Source of the DNA: DATMER01 sp963741305
GTDB taxonomy: Bacteria; Acidobacteriota; Thermoanaerobaculia; Multivoradales; UBA5704
Direction of reading: 5' to 3'
Length of the DNA: 64,000 nt
Assembly: GCA_963741305.1 (NCBI GenBank)
Contig: CAVUHL010000003.1
Coordinates: 1,488,001 to 1,552,000 of the forward strand
The position numbers and the translations under genes were made by a program. Position 1 is the stretch's first letter. Every line of letters starts with the position of its first letter. The notes beneath the pieces were generated by a model that had not been told where the DNA came from, did not search any database, and saw nothing but the letters and a program-made list of their open reading frames with translations. This document shows, in pieces, positions 44,984-54,650 of the stretch.

Positions 44984-47452
44984 ATGTCCTCGACCGGCAT
45001 GCTGCAGCTCGAATCCGAGAACATCCTGATGGGCGCGCGGGCGGACTCGAAAGAGGATGCCATCCGCCAGGTCGCCGGAATCCTCGCGCGGTGCGGCTTC
45101 GTCCAGCCGGCCTATGTCGAGAGCATGCTCGCTCGGGAACGGGTCGCCAATACCTACCTCGGCAAGGGCGTGGCCATCCCGCACGGCCTGCCCAAGGACC
45201 GGGACCTGATCGAGCGCACCGGCATTGCCGTGCTCCAAGTGCCTGGCGGAGTGGCGTGGCAACCCGGAGAGACGGCGCACATTATCGTCGGGATTGCGGC
45301 CAGGTCCGACGAGCACCTCGAGATCCTCGGCAAGCTCACCGATCTGCTGTACGAGGACGAGTTGGTCTCCCGGCTGGCGGTCACCGGGGATCCCGAGGAG
45401 CTGGTCGAGGCCCTGAGCGCCTCGCGCGAATCCGCCCCCTCGGATGGTCCGGCCGAGCTGGGCCGGGTGGCCGATGCCACTGTTGCGGGCGCGAATGGCC
45501 TGCATGCCCGGCCCGCCACCGCCTTGGTCGAGCTCGCAAAGCGATTCGAGGCCGAGGTGGTCGTGCGCCACGGCAACCGGACGGCCAACGGCAGGAGCCT
45601 GGCCGGGCTGCTGACCCTCGGCGCCGGGGCGGGAGCCAGGTTGAGGATTTCGGCCGAGGGTCCGGACGCCGACGCTGCCCTGGCGGCGCTGAAGGCGCTC
45701 ATCGAACAGCCCGAGGAAGAGGAGATCGTCCTCGCCGGCCCAATGCACGGTTGGGCGCCGCGTTTGGTTGGCATGACCGTTCCCGGGCTGGCCGCGTCGC
45801 CGGGCCTGGCGATTGGCCCCATCCGCCACCTGCGCCGGCGCAAGATCGTGGTCGAGCGCACTGCCAAAGACCCCGAACGGGAGCATGAACGCCTGCTCGA
45901 CGCCATCGCCACGGCCCGGGCGGAGCTGCTGCAGCTCCACCAGGATGTGGCGAAGAGATCTGGGAAGGCCGGGGCCGCCATCTTCCTCGCCCATGCCGAG
46001 TTCCTGGCCGATCCCGACCTGCTGCAGGGAGCCGGCCGGCGCATCGACGAGGGGCAGAGCGCGGGTTGGGCCTGGCAGGAAGTGATCGAGGAGCAGGCGT
46101 CCGGCCTGGAAAAGCTCGACGATCCGCTCCTGGCCGGCCGCGCCACCGACCTGCGCGATGTGGGCACGCGGGTTTTGCGCCCCCTGGCTGGCGCGGTGGA
46201 GGAGGGGCCTTCCCTGCCCAAAGAGCCTGCGATCCTGCTCACGGACGACCTGACCCCCTCGGACGCTGCCGTGCTGGACCCGGAGTGCGTCCTGGGCTTC
46301 TGCACGGCGCGGGGCGGGCCGACCTCGCACTCGGCGATCATCGCTCGGTCGCTGGGAATCCCCGCCGTGGTCGGAGCGGGGCCCGCGGTCCTCAACCAGC
46401 CTGAGGGGACCACGGCGGTCCTCGACGGCGACAACGGCGTCCTCTACATCGATCCGAGCGAAGAGGATCTCCAAGCCGCTCGCCAGGCGCAGAGCTCGCT
46501 CTTCGACCTGCGCGATGCCGAGACCCGGACGCGGTACGAGCCCGCCCTCACCACCGACGGCATCCGCATCGAGGTCGTGGCGAACACCGGCCTTTCCAAG
46601 GAGGCCGCGCAGGCCGTGGAGGCGGGCGGCGAGGGGATCGGCCTCATGCGTAGCGAGTTCCTCTTCCTGGAGCGTGACACGCCGCCCTCGGAAGACGAGC
46701 AGTACAGGGCCTACCGCGAGGCAGTCGAGGCCCTGCAAGGCCTGCCGATCATCATCCGCACGCTCGACATCGGCGGCGACAAGGAGGTGCCTTACCTCCA
46801 CCTCGCGCCCGAGGAGAATCCCTTCCTCGGCCTGCGCGGCATCCGCCTCTGCCTTGCCCATCCCGAGCTGTTCAAGACCCAGTTGCGGGCGATCCTCCGC
46901 GCCTCGGCGCATGGACCGGTCAAGATCATGTACCCGATGATCGCCACGCTCGCGGACTTGCACGCGGCATTGGCAATCACCGAGCAGGTGCGCCAGGAAG
47001 TGGGTGCCGAACGGCTGGAGCTCGGCATCATGATCGAGGTGCCCTCGGCCGTGATCATGGCGCCGGAGCTGGCCGAGCTGATCGATTTCTTTTCAATCGG
47101 CACGAACGACCTCACCCAATATGTATTGGCCATGGACCGCGGCCATCCGTTGCTCGCTCGGCAGGCGGACGGGCTGCACCCCGCGGTGCTGCGCATGATC
47201 GATCTGACCGTGAAGGCCGCGTCCGCAAAAGGCAAGTGGGTAGGCGTGTGCGGCGGCGTCGCAGGCGATCCGCTCGGTGCGGTGATCCTCATCGGGCTTG
47301 GCGTAACCGAGCTGAGCGTCAGCATCCCGAGCATCGCGGCGATCAAGGCCCGCATCCGCACCGTGCCCATGAGGGACGCCAGGGAGCTGGCCCGGCGGGC
47401 GCTCGCCTGCGGGAGCGCCGAAGAGGTGCGCGCCCTCGTGAGGACCACATGA
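44984..47452 (+). CDS. fruB: Fused PTS EIIA(Fru)-HPr-EI phosphotransferase
   Basis: An 822-aa multiphosphoryl transfer protein. Domain order: EIIA of the fructose/mannitol class with phospho-His67 in VAIPHG; HPr with His174 in ANGLHARPAT; enzyme I with His449 in GGPTSHSAIIAR, then RTLDIGGDKEVPYL and the C-terminal PEP-binding region (FSIGTNDLTQY, CGGVAGDP). The protein can carry the phosphate from PEP to EIIB alone. It differs from E. coli FruB in also containing the enzyme I module. An alternative start is ATG at 44999. Its stop overlaps fruK by 4 bp. Confidence 0.92.
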   Translation: MSSTGMLQLESENILMGARADSKEDAIRQVAGILARCGFVQPAYVESMLARERVANTYLGKGVAIPHGLPKDRDLIERTGIAVLQVPGGVAWQPGETAHIIVGIAARSDEHLEILGKLTDLLYEDELVSRLAVTGDPEELVEALSASRESAPSDGPAELGRVADATVAGANGLHARPATALVELAKRFEAEVVVRHGNRTANGRSLAGLLTLGAGAGARLRISAEGPDADAALAALKALIEQPEEEEIVLAGPMHGWAPRLVGMTVPGLAASPGLAIGPIRHLRRRKIVVERTAKDPEREHERLLDAIATARAELLQLHQDVAKRSGKAGAAIFLAHAEFLADPDLLQGAGRRIDEGQSAGWAWQEVIEEQASGLEKLDDPLLAGRATDLRDVGTRVLRPLAGAVEEGPSLPKEPAILLTDDLTPSDAAVLDPECVLGFCTARGGPTSHSAIIARSLGIPAVVGAGPAVLNQPEGTTAVLDGDNGVLYIDPSEEDLQAARQAQSSLFDLRDAETRTRYEPALTTDGIRIEVVANTGLSKEAAQAVEAGGEGIGLMRSEFLFLERDTPPSEDEQYRAYREAVEALQGLPIIIRTLDIGGDKEVPYLHLAPEENPFLGLRGIRLCLAHPELFKTQLRAILRASAHGPVKIMYPMIATLADLHAALAITEQVRQEVGAERLELGIMIEVPSAVIMAPELAELIDFFSIGTNDLTQYVLAMDRGHPLLARQADGLHPAVLRMIDLTVKAASAKGKWVGVCGGVAGDPLGAVILIGLGVTELSVSIPSIAAIKARIRTVPMRDARELARRALACGSAEEVRALVRTT

Positions 47453-48357
47453 CTGTAGTCACGGTCACTCTGAACCCGGCGATCGATCAGACCTTGAGCA
47501 TCCCCGGATTTGCCGCGGGGCAGGTGAACCGGGTGGCGGAGAGCCGCTCTGACGCTGCCGGCAAGGGCGTGAACGTGGCCAGCTTCCTCTCCGACCTCGG
47601 AGTCGAAGTGATCGCAACCGGGCTCCTCGGCTCCGACAACGTGGCCCCGTTCGAAAACCTTTTCCTCCGCAAGCGGATCGAGGACCGGTTCGTCCGGATC
47701 GCGGGCTGCACGCGGGTCGGCATCAAGATCGTGGATGGCCAGCGGACCACGGACATCAACTTTCCGGGTCTCTCTCCCACCGCGGACGATCTTGCCGAGC
47801 TGAACGATCGGATTGCCGCGCTCGCCGTGCCGGGCCGGTGGTTCGTGCTCAGCGGTAGCGTCCCGCCCGGGGTGCCCTCCGGCATCTATGCTGCGATGAT
47901 CGATTCCATCCATGGCAAGGGCGGATGTGTCGCATTGGATACGAGCGGCCCGGCGTTGAGGGAGGCCCTGGCGAGCCGGCCCGAGTTGGTGAAGCCGAAC
48001 GTGGAGGAGTTGAGAGAGCTCATCGGGCACGAGCCCGGCGACTTGCGCGCCGCCGCCCAGGCCCTCGGCGTCCGGCGGGTAGCGGTCTCCATGGGCGAAG
48101 CCGGTGCAATGTTCGTGGATGGCGAGAGCGCCCTGCTGGCGCGGCCTCCCCGGGTTCCAGTCCGCAGCACGGTCGGCGCGGGGGATGCGATGGTCGCCGG
48201 GCTCGTCTACGGAATGATCCACGAGCTTCCCCTGGAAGAGGCTGCCCGCTTCGCCACCGCGAGCGGAGCCTGCGCAGTGACCCAGGTCGGTTCGGGCATC
48301 GAAGATCCCGCAGAGCATCGCAAGCTGATGCAGCGGGTCGAGATTGAAAGGTTGTAA
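47449..48357 (+). CDS. fruK: 1-phosphofructokinase
   Basis: A 302-aa PfkB-family sugar kinase beginning VTVTLNPAIDQT, typical of 1-phosphofructokinases. The GKGVNVA segment binds the substrate phosphate, LSGSVPPG is the family's hinge motif, and the C-terminal STVGAGDAMVAG contains the catalytic Asp. It converts fructose 1-phosphate delivered by FruA into fructose 1,6-bisphosphate. Translationally coupled to fruB by an ATGA overlap. Confidence 0.95.
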   Translation: MTVVTVTLNPAIDQTLSIPGFAAGQVNRVAESRSDAAGKGVNVASFLSDLGVEVIATGLLGSDNVAPFENLFLRKRIEDRFVRIAGCTRVGIKIVDGQRTTDINFPGLSPTADDLAELNDRIAALAVPGRWFVLSGSVPPGVPSGIYAAMIDSIHGKGGCVALDTSGPALREALASRPELVKPNVEELRELIGHEPGDLRAAAQALGVRRVAVSMGEAGAMFVDGESALLARPPRVPVRSTVGAGDAMVAGLVYGMIHELPLEEAARFATASGACAVTQVGSGIEDPAEHRKLMQRVEIERL

Positions 48358-48359
48358 TC

Positions 48360-50072
48360 ATGGCGAAGATCGTAGCGATCACGGGCTGTCCGGCGGGCGT
48401 GGCTCACACCCAGATGGCCGCCGAGGCGTTGAAGAAGACCGCGGCCTTCCTCGGTCACGAGATCAAGGTCGAGACCCAGGGCTCCGAAGGGCCGAGGAAC
48501 CCGCTGTCCCCCCGCGACGTGGCCGATGCCGATGTGGTGATCGTGGCCTCCGACATCCACGTTCAGATGGATCGCTTTGCGGGCAAGCCCATGGTGGCCG
48601 TGCCGGTCGCCGACGCCATCCGCAAGACCCGAGTGGTGATTGAGAACGCCTTGGCAGAGATGGGGGAGGTGAAGCCAGCTCCTGTCGCCGCTGCACCTGC
48701 TCCAAGCGCGCCGAAGTTCATCGTCGCCATCACCTCCTGTCCTACCGGCATTGCGCACACCTTCATGGCCGCCGAAGCGCTGAGGAAGTCCGCCGTTGCG
48801 CTCGGGCACGAGATCAAGGTCGAGACCCAGGGCTCGGTGGGCGCGAAGAACCGGCTGACCGACGAGGAGATCAACCGCGCCGATGCCGCGATCATCGCCG
48901 CCGATGCCTACGTGGACCCGGCGCGCTTCGCGGGCAAGCGGCTGCACCAGACCACGACCAAGGCGGCCATTCACGATGGGCAGAAGGTCGTGCAGGAGGC
49001 GCTGGCGCTTCCCACTCCAACTGAGCAGGTCAAGCCGCTCAAGGAGCAGCGCTCGACGACCCGAACCGGTCCCTACAAGCACCTGATGACCGGCGTCTCC
49101 TACATGCTTCCGCTGGTAGTCGCAGGCGGGCTGCTGATTGCCTTGGCCTTCGCGATCGGCGGCCTCGACGCGGGGGAGCAGGAGGGCACGCTCGCCTGGG
49201 CCTTGATGAGGATCGGGGGCGGCACGGCGTTCAACCTCTACATCCCGGTGCTCGCCGCGTTCATTGCCTACTCGATCGCAGACCGTCCGGGCCTCACGTC
49301 CGGCCTGATCGGGGGCATGCTTGCGATGACTCTCGGAGCGGGCTTCCTCGGCGGCATCGCAGCGGGTTTTCTGGCGGGCTACGTGACCCGGGCGCTGAAT
49401 ACCTACATCAAGCTACCGGAAAACTTCGAGGGCTTGAAACCCGTGCTGATCCTGCCGCTGCTATCGACGCTGATCGTGGGACTGATCATGATCTACGTGA
49501 TCGGTCCGCCGGTCACAGCCGTGCAGAACGCGATGACCGCCTGGCTGAACGGGATGCAGGAGGCCAGCGCCGTGGTGCTTGGGGTGCTGCTCGGGGCGAT
49601 GATGGCGTTCGACATGGGCGGGCCGGTGAACAAGGCGGCCTACACCTTCGCGGTCGGCCTGCTGGCCTCGAAGGTCTACGGTCCCATGGCGGCGGTAATG
49701 GCAGCGGGCATGACGCCTCCGCTGGGGCTGGCGCTCGCCGCGACCCTGTTCAAGAACCGTTTCAATCAGGAAGAGCGCGACGCGAGCAAGGCCGCCGCCG
49801 TGCTGGGTATCTCGTTTGTCACCGAAGGCGCGATCCCCTTCGCCGCCAAGGACCCCGTGCGCGTCATCCCCTGCCTCGTCGCGGGCTCGGCCGTAACCGG
49901 CGCGATCGCGTTGGCAGCCAACGTGCGGCTGATGGTGCCGCACGGCGGGGTCTTCGTCCTCATGATCCCCAACGCGGTCACGCACCTGGGCATGTACATC
50001 CTGGCGATCGTCGCCGGAACCCTGGTCACTGCCGGCGCGCTCTTTCTGGTGAAGCGGCCGGTGGCCTCATGA
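48360..50072 (+). CDS. fruA: PTS fructose permease EIIB'-EIIB-EIIC
   Basis: A 570-aa protein. Two EIIB domains occur in tandem, each with the fructose-type signature: Cys10 in GCPAGVAHT and Cys127 in SCPTGIAHT. The membrane EIIC domain follows (residues ~240-565), with helices such as YMLPLVVAGGLLIALAFAIGG. It imports fructose as fructose 1-phosphate. The family's first EIIB' domain often lacks the cysteine; here both are intact. It starts 2 nt after fruK, with AAAGG upstream. No operon regulator gene is adjacent. Confidence 0.94.
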   Translation: MAKIVAITGCPAGVAHTQMAAEALKKTAAFLGHEIKVETQGSEGPRNPLSPRDVADADVVIVASDIHVQMDRFAGKPMVAVPVADAIRKTRVVIENALAEMGEVKPAPVAAAPAPSAPKFIVAITSCPTGIAHTFMAAEALRKSAVALGHEIKVETQGSVGAKNRLTDEEINRADAAIIAADAYVDPARFAGKRLHQTTTKAAIHDGQKVVQEALALPTPTEQVKPLKEQRSTTRTGPYKHLMTGVSYMLPLVVAGGLLIALAFAIGGLDAGEQEGTLAWALMRIGGGTAFNLYIPVLAAFIAYSIADRPGLTSGLIGGMLAMTLGAGFLGGIAAGFLAGYVTRALNTYIKLPENFEGLKPVLILPLLSTLIVGLIMIYVIGPPVTAVQNAMTAWLNGMQEASAVVLGVLLGAMMAFDMGGPVNKAAYTFAVGLLASKVYGPMAAVMAAGMTPPLGLALAATLFKNRFNQEERDASKAAAVLGISFVTEGAIPFAAKDPVRVIPCLVAGSAVTGAIALAANVRLMVPHGGVFVLMIPNAVTHLGMYILAIVAGTLVTAGALFLVKRPVAS

Positions 50073-50090
50073 TCTGTCAGCGGACGGCTT

Positions 50091-53000
50091 CTACCGGGGA
50101 TTCAATCCTTCTGACTTGGCCAGTGAGCTGACCTCTGCAAGCCGGTTGTCCACCCGAACCGAATCGTGTAGGGCTGCCGCTCTGCGCAACGCGGCGGCGC
50201 TGCGGGTGAGGTTGTGCCGGCGAAACAGGATCCACCCCTTGCACTCCTGATACAAAGACCGCAGTTCCTGTCGGCGGTCCCTCCTCTCAACATGCCGGAG
50301 CAGCCGCAAGGCCCTGCGGTTCAGGAGCCAAGCCACCCGCAGATGGGTGTCGCGCTCCGCGTAGACGAGGGCTTGGCCTAACAAAGCCTCCGCGAGAAGC
50401 TCGTTAATTGGGCGGTCCTCGCCTGGCGCGTGCGCTGGATAACGGCCTTCATCGTGCTGTCCGCGTGCTCCGGCAAGGCGGGGCCGTTCGAAAAACGAGA
50501 GCGCCTTGCCGACGGCGTGCCGGAACATCTCCCCCGCCTGCCGGTACTTGCCGTTGTCGAAGTACGTCCATCCCAGGAGGAGCCGCGACTCGATCGGCTT
50601 GTATCCCATGCTTAGGGCGATTTTCTGGTGGTAGACGGCGTTGTCGCAGTTTGAGCCACTCTCAATTCTTATCAAGCTGCCGCCATGGCTGTGGACCGGA
50701 GCAGTCGGCGTAGAGGTGTCGCAATAGAGCCTTCCAAGGAGGAAGTGAATCCCGCCGTGCACCTGGACCTGCAACTCTTCCTGACCCACCTCGGCCACCC
50801 GGAGTGCGGTGTCCAGCGTCCGGCGGGTGAGGCCGAGGTCCAACCTCCGGCTTTCCGGGTCGCTCAAGCAACTCCCTCGGTTCCAACACACCTTGGCGAG
50901 CGACACGGCTGCGGATGCGGTATGTCTGAACTGCAGGCTCGTGGTCAACTCGTGCTCGGCCTGCATGTAGTCCTCGAAGGCAGCATGTGCGCGGCCCAAG
51001 GCGTTCCTCTGCCTGATCCCTTCCGGCTCGCGGCTTACGGCCTTCTCAGCGTATTCCATGGCTAGATTCAGCAACGAGGTCCGGCGGGTACGTTCGGCTG
51101 TGCTGTCTCCGGCATTTGCAGCCATGACCAGGTAGGCCTCCGCGAGCAGGCTGTAAAGCCCCTGCTTCCCGACCTGGAGCTCGTGCCCGGAGCGGTTGAG
51201 GTCATCGATCGCCCGATGCAGGTCTTGCCGCGCCAACTCCGCCAGTTGCGCGCGCAGCGCGGGGACGATCATTTCGTCCAGCCGTTCCTGGGACAACCGC
51301 ACCTTCACCTGCGCCTGGAACCAGTCCAGGTCCACCAAGCCCCTCGCCGCCTGCTTCAGCAGACGCGACTGCCGGTCGGAGGCACTTTCGCTGCGGTCGG
51401 TCGGCGCGTCCTCTCGGGAGAGGGAGAGGTGGTCTCCGAGACCAGGGAGATACGACAGGTCAGCGAGGATCTCCTTCCGCTGCTCCTTCAGCTTCTGGTC
51501 GAGCGCCGCGAGCCGTGCGGCGCACGCCTCGGCGTTTTCGCTCTCGTACCTCTTCAAGCCGGCGATTAGATACCAAGCGACCTCCACGCTGTCAATGAAG
51601 GAGTCTTTCCCCTCCTCCGCTCGTTTCTTGAGAAGTTCGGACTGGGCATTTCGGATGCTTTCCACGTCCTCGATCCAGTTCATCCGGTCGATCGCGCCTT
51701 GACCGTCTTGCAACGCGACGACCAGATCCAGGAGGTGGCGTTGCTCGGACCTTTGCTTTTCCCCAGCCTGCGACCAGGGCTCCAACTGACGCTCCACGTC
51801 GTCGGCGCTCAGTCGATAGAGGTGCAGAGCCGCTTGGTCGGCCGGCACCAGCTCTTCCCAGCACAGCAGCTCTAGTTGACGCTTGCCTTGTTTCCAGTCA
51901 CCGGTCTGGCACCAGGTCTTGCTAGCTTCGAACCGGAGTACCGGCTGATCACGCGCCAAGCGGACCATCTGCCGGAATCGGCGCCAAGCGCGAAGGCGCT
52001 CGCCGGCGAGGCAGTGGCCGATCCCGCTATTCAGCGTCGCGGCCGCGGTAATCCAATTTTTCTGCCCATCCCAGTCCGGCTCTGCCGCCCGCCGGCATAG
52101 AGTCCGCCAAGCTAGAGCCGCCGCGATGTCACGAGTCTGGACGATGGCAGGCCATTTGCCGGTCGCAATTGGCAGCGACGCGCCGTGTCGGCTCTCTTCC
52201 TTTCGCCTCATCGTCCAACCCTTGAGCTTCCATGCGCGTGCATCGTAGGCGTCGATCCGAATGGCGGCGTTGCACCAGTGAAGGGCGTCTCCAAAGCGGC
52301 CATGGTCAAAGTGGTCCTTCGCGAGGGCATAGGCGGCCTCAAAGGACGAAGGGTTCGCCTGCAACGCCCGCTGAAAGGCTGTCCGTGCGGCCTCAAGTTT
52401 GCCGACGTCCCGATAGACGATCCCCAGGTTGTGGTGGCATTGACCGAACTGGTCGTCGTGGCTCAGTGCCCGGACGAAGGCCCTCTCGGCCTGCAGGAGC
52501 TTGTCCTCGCGCCGCGTACTCCTCGTGTCCCGGTAGGCTCGCAGCCCATCTGTGTACTGACGAACTGCGCGCCAGCGGCGGGAGCCGAGGTTCACCAGGT
52601 CGGTGACGATCCTGTAGGCGAGCTGCCGGGTCAGGGTGGGGACCGCATAAGAGCCCAAGGACGACGAACTGACCGTCTGCCGCCAACCGGGCAAGTCGGG
52701 GTCCCATCCGTCGTCGTCTCTGTTGCTGGATCTGACGCGCCAACTCCCTGAAAGCCCGCCGCCGTGAAGCTCCGCCACCAGAAGGAGCTCCTCCCCTTCC
52801 TTGTGCAGGCTGCCGGTGAGTCGGGGTCCCCGCGCAAGCCATGTGAAGGGGCCGATGACTGCTCGGAGCGGGATTTGCAGCCCACTGACCGAGATCTTTG
52901 AGTCGGGGCCTATGGCCTCCTTCAGCACTTCGCCCACGTCCTCGACAGTCACGGTGGCATCGATGACGCTCTTCGTGTGGGGCGCCGACATCTCGTTGAT

Positions 53001-53522
53001 CAACTTGTAGAGCTCGGTGATGGCAGCCATCTCGCCGCGGAGGCGGGATGCTATGGCTTCGCCCTCGCCCTGTTCCTTGTTTGCCACCGTAAAGTCGATA
53101 AACGGCTGGATGACCACTCGCTTGCGGGCTTGATACATGGCAAAGAGCACGGCCAGCAGGAGTCCGGCCAGCAGCACGGCTACGGAAGGCTTCGCGAGTG
53201 CGATTTCCCTTCCAAAGATCAGCTCCCATTCCCAGCTCAATCCAGCTACAGCGAACAGGAGGAAGAGCCATGCAGCCCGCGAATGCATGTGCCGGTACAG
53301 GGCAATAGCCGACTGGGAGGCCCTCCACGCCAAGCTCCGGAACCAGATGCTGAACCAGAAGAGAGGAAAGATCCAAAGGATGAGAAAGGCTAGGACGCCC
53401 GGCCAGAAACCGAACAAGACCGTCCCTCCCGCTGCGACGAGCACCCAGGCCGCGAAGGGGACTACGCGCGTGATCTGGTAGGCACATGAGTATCTCAGGA
53501 GACGAATTGTTTGGAAGTTCAT
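50091..53522 (-). CDS. Membrane-anchored TPR protein of unknown function
   Basis: A 1143-aa protein. Three or four membrane helices occupy residues 18-132 (two in the first pair, then WLFLLFAVAGLSWEW and VAVLLAGLLLAVLFAMY). A ~200-residue soluble domain follows, then canonical TPRs at about 345-440 (CHHNLGIVYRDVGKLEAARTAF, AYALAKDHFDHGRFGDAL), and further degenerate TPR-like helices up to the end. It is convergent with fruA (stops 18 bp apart). Its size and its TPR scaffold are reminiscent of signalling or conflict proteins, but no enzymatic domain is visible. Function unknown. Confidence 0.72.
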   Translation of the reverse strand: MNFQTIRLLRYSCAYQITRVVPFAAWVLVAAGGTVLFGFWPGVLAFLILWIFPLFWFSIWFRSLAWRASQSAIALYRHMHSRAAWLFLLFAVAGLSWEWELIFGREIALAKPSVAVLLAGLLLAVLFAMYQARKRVVIQPFIDFTVANKEQGEGEAIASRLRGEMAAITELYKLINEMSAPHTKSVIDATVTVEDVGEVLKEAIGPDSKISVSGLQIPLRAVIGPFTWLARGPRLTGSLHKEGEELLLVAELHGGGLSGSWRVRSSNRDDDGWDPDLPGWRQTVSSSSLGSYAVPTLTRQLAYRIVTDLVNLGSRRWRAVRQYTDGLRAYRDTRSTRREDKLLQAERAFVRALSHDDQFGQCHHNLGIVYRDVGKLEAARTAFQRALQANPSSFEAAYALAKDHFDHGRFGDALHWCNAAIRIDAYDARAWKLKGWTMRRKEESRHGASLPIATGKWPAIVQTRDIAAALAWRTLCRRAAEPDWDGQKNWITAAATLNSGIGHCLAGERLRAWRRFRQMVRLARDQPVLRFEASKTWCQTGDWKQGKRQLELLCWEELVPADQAALHLYRLSADDVERQLEPWSQAGEKQRSEQRHLLDLVVALQDGQGAIDRMNWIEDVESIRNAQSELLKKRAEEGKDSFIDSVEVAWYLIAGLKRYESENAEACAARLAALDQKLKEQRKEILADLSYLPGLGDHLSLSREDAPTDRSESASDRQSRLLKQAARGLVDLDWFQAQVKVRLSQERLDEMIVPALRAQLAELARQDLHRAIDDLNRSGHELQVGKQGLYSLLAEAYLVMAANAGDSTAERTRRTSLLNLAMEYAEKAVSREPEGIRQRNALGRAHAAFEDYMQAEHELTTSLQFRHTASAAVSLAKVCWNRGSCLSDPESRRLDLGLTRRTLDTALRVAEVGQEELQVQVHGGIHFLLGRLYCDTSTPTAPVHSHGGSLIRIESGSNCDNAVYHQKIALSMGYKPIESRLLLGWTYFDNGKYRQAGEMFRHAVGKALSFFERPRLAGARGQHDEGRYPAHAPGEDRPINELLAEALLGQALVYAERDTHLRVAWLLNRRALRLLRHVERRDRRQELRSLYQECKGWILFRRHNLTRSAAALRRAAALHDSVRVDNRLAEVSSLAKSEGLNPR

Positions 53523-53654
53523 CAGGTCGCTCCGGAAGTTACCAAGCTCGAGGCCGGTTGAGAAGCAGTGGAGGCCTCTTCCTCTTTATAACCGAGCAGG
53601 GGTGATAGCGCCACCCCTTACGATCCGAAAACATGCTGTTAGACTGCAAGCCAT

Positions 53655-54650
53655 ATGCGTGTCCTTATCAAGATCATCGGGCCGCTTCTCCTGCTGAACT
53701 GCGGCGAAGTCAAGTCCATCGAGCCGACCCACGTCTTCTATCTCCACGGCCGCATCATCGAGGAGCAGGGGCGCCGGCCAACGCACCCCGAGCTCGGGAT
53801 CTACGAGTACGACGAGATCCTGCGTCAGCTCGGTGGGGAAGGGCGCGTCGTGGTGAGCGAGGCCCGCCCGAAGGGCACGGATCCGGACGCTTATGCGGGC
53901 AAGGTCGCGAAGCAGATCGAAGACCTTCTCGCGAAGGGCGTGCCCGGCCGGCGGATAACCGTTATCGGTGCCTCGAAAGGTGCATTGATCACCATGCTGG
54001 TCTCGACGAAGGCCCGCTCGCCGGAGGTCGGCTACGTGATCATGGGCAACTGCAACGATTGGGTCGTGGAGAACTTCCACGTCGACCTGCACGGGCAGGT
54101 GCTGTCCATCTACGACGCGAGCGATAGCGTCGGAGGCACTTGCGTGCCGATCTTCCGCCAATCGAAGCAACTTGGGAAGCACCACGAGATCCGGCTCGAC
54201 ACCGGTCTTGGGCACGGCTTTCTGTACCGGCCGAGGGCGGAGTGGATCGGGCCCGCCCTCGCCTGGAGCCGCCAGCGCTCCGTGCCGCCCGTCCAAGCGG
54301 CCAAGGAGGCGCCCTGGTTCGTCGTGAATCCCGAGGAGCTTCCTTCCCTGACCACTCCGGTCTTCGGCGTCTGCTTCTCAGGCAAGCCGCCGCGGGCCGT
54401 CGAAAAAGCCGAGCTGGCGTTGCCTGCGGCACATCCGCTCCGCCGGACCGGCGGGGTGCTCATCGTGCACACGCTGATCAACGCGAAGGGCCAGGTCGTG
54501 AAAGCTCAGATTTTGAAGGGACCTGCCGGCCTCCAGGACGCAGTGGCCCGATGCCTGCGGCGGTGGCGCTTCGAGCCGGTGTTGACGCGCGACCGCAAGC
54601 CCGCCACCGTGCACTTTACTCTGACGCTATCGGTCCAACCCGGTTCCTAG
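53655..54650 (+). CDS. Lipoprotein with alpha/beta-hydrolase-like and TonB-C-like domains
   Basis: A 331-aa protein with a signal peptide and lipobox LLLNC (Cys16). The first domain looks like an alpha/beta hydrolase: VFYLHGRIIEEQG (oxyanion HG), the nucleophile elbow GASKGA, an aspartate region YDASDSVGG, and a late GLGHGF His. The last ~90 residues (GVLIVHTLINAKGQVVKAQILKG, ARCLRRWRFEPVL) match the TonB C-terminal fold. Such a fusion is unusual. It might be an anchored esterase or simply a TonB-C-type periplasmic interaction protein. Its end overlaps the convergent gene by 4 bp. Confidence 0.7.
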   Translation: MRVLIKIIGPLLLLNCGEVKSIEPTHVFYLHGRIIEEQGRRPTHPELGIYEYDEILRQLGGEGRVVVSEARPKGTDPDAYAGKVAKQIEDLLAKGVPGRRITVIGASKGALITMLVSTKARSPEVGYVIMGNCNDWVVENFHVDLHGQVLSIYDASDSVGGTCVPIFRQSKQLGKHHEIRLDTGLGHGFLYRPRAEWIGPALAWSRQRSVPPVQAAKEAPWFVVNPEELPSLTTPVFGVCFSGKPPRAVEKAELALPAAHPLRRTGGVLIVHTLINAKGQVVKAQILKGPAGLQDAVARCLRRWRFEPVLTRDRKPATVHFTLTLSVQPGS

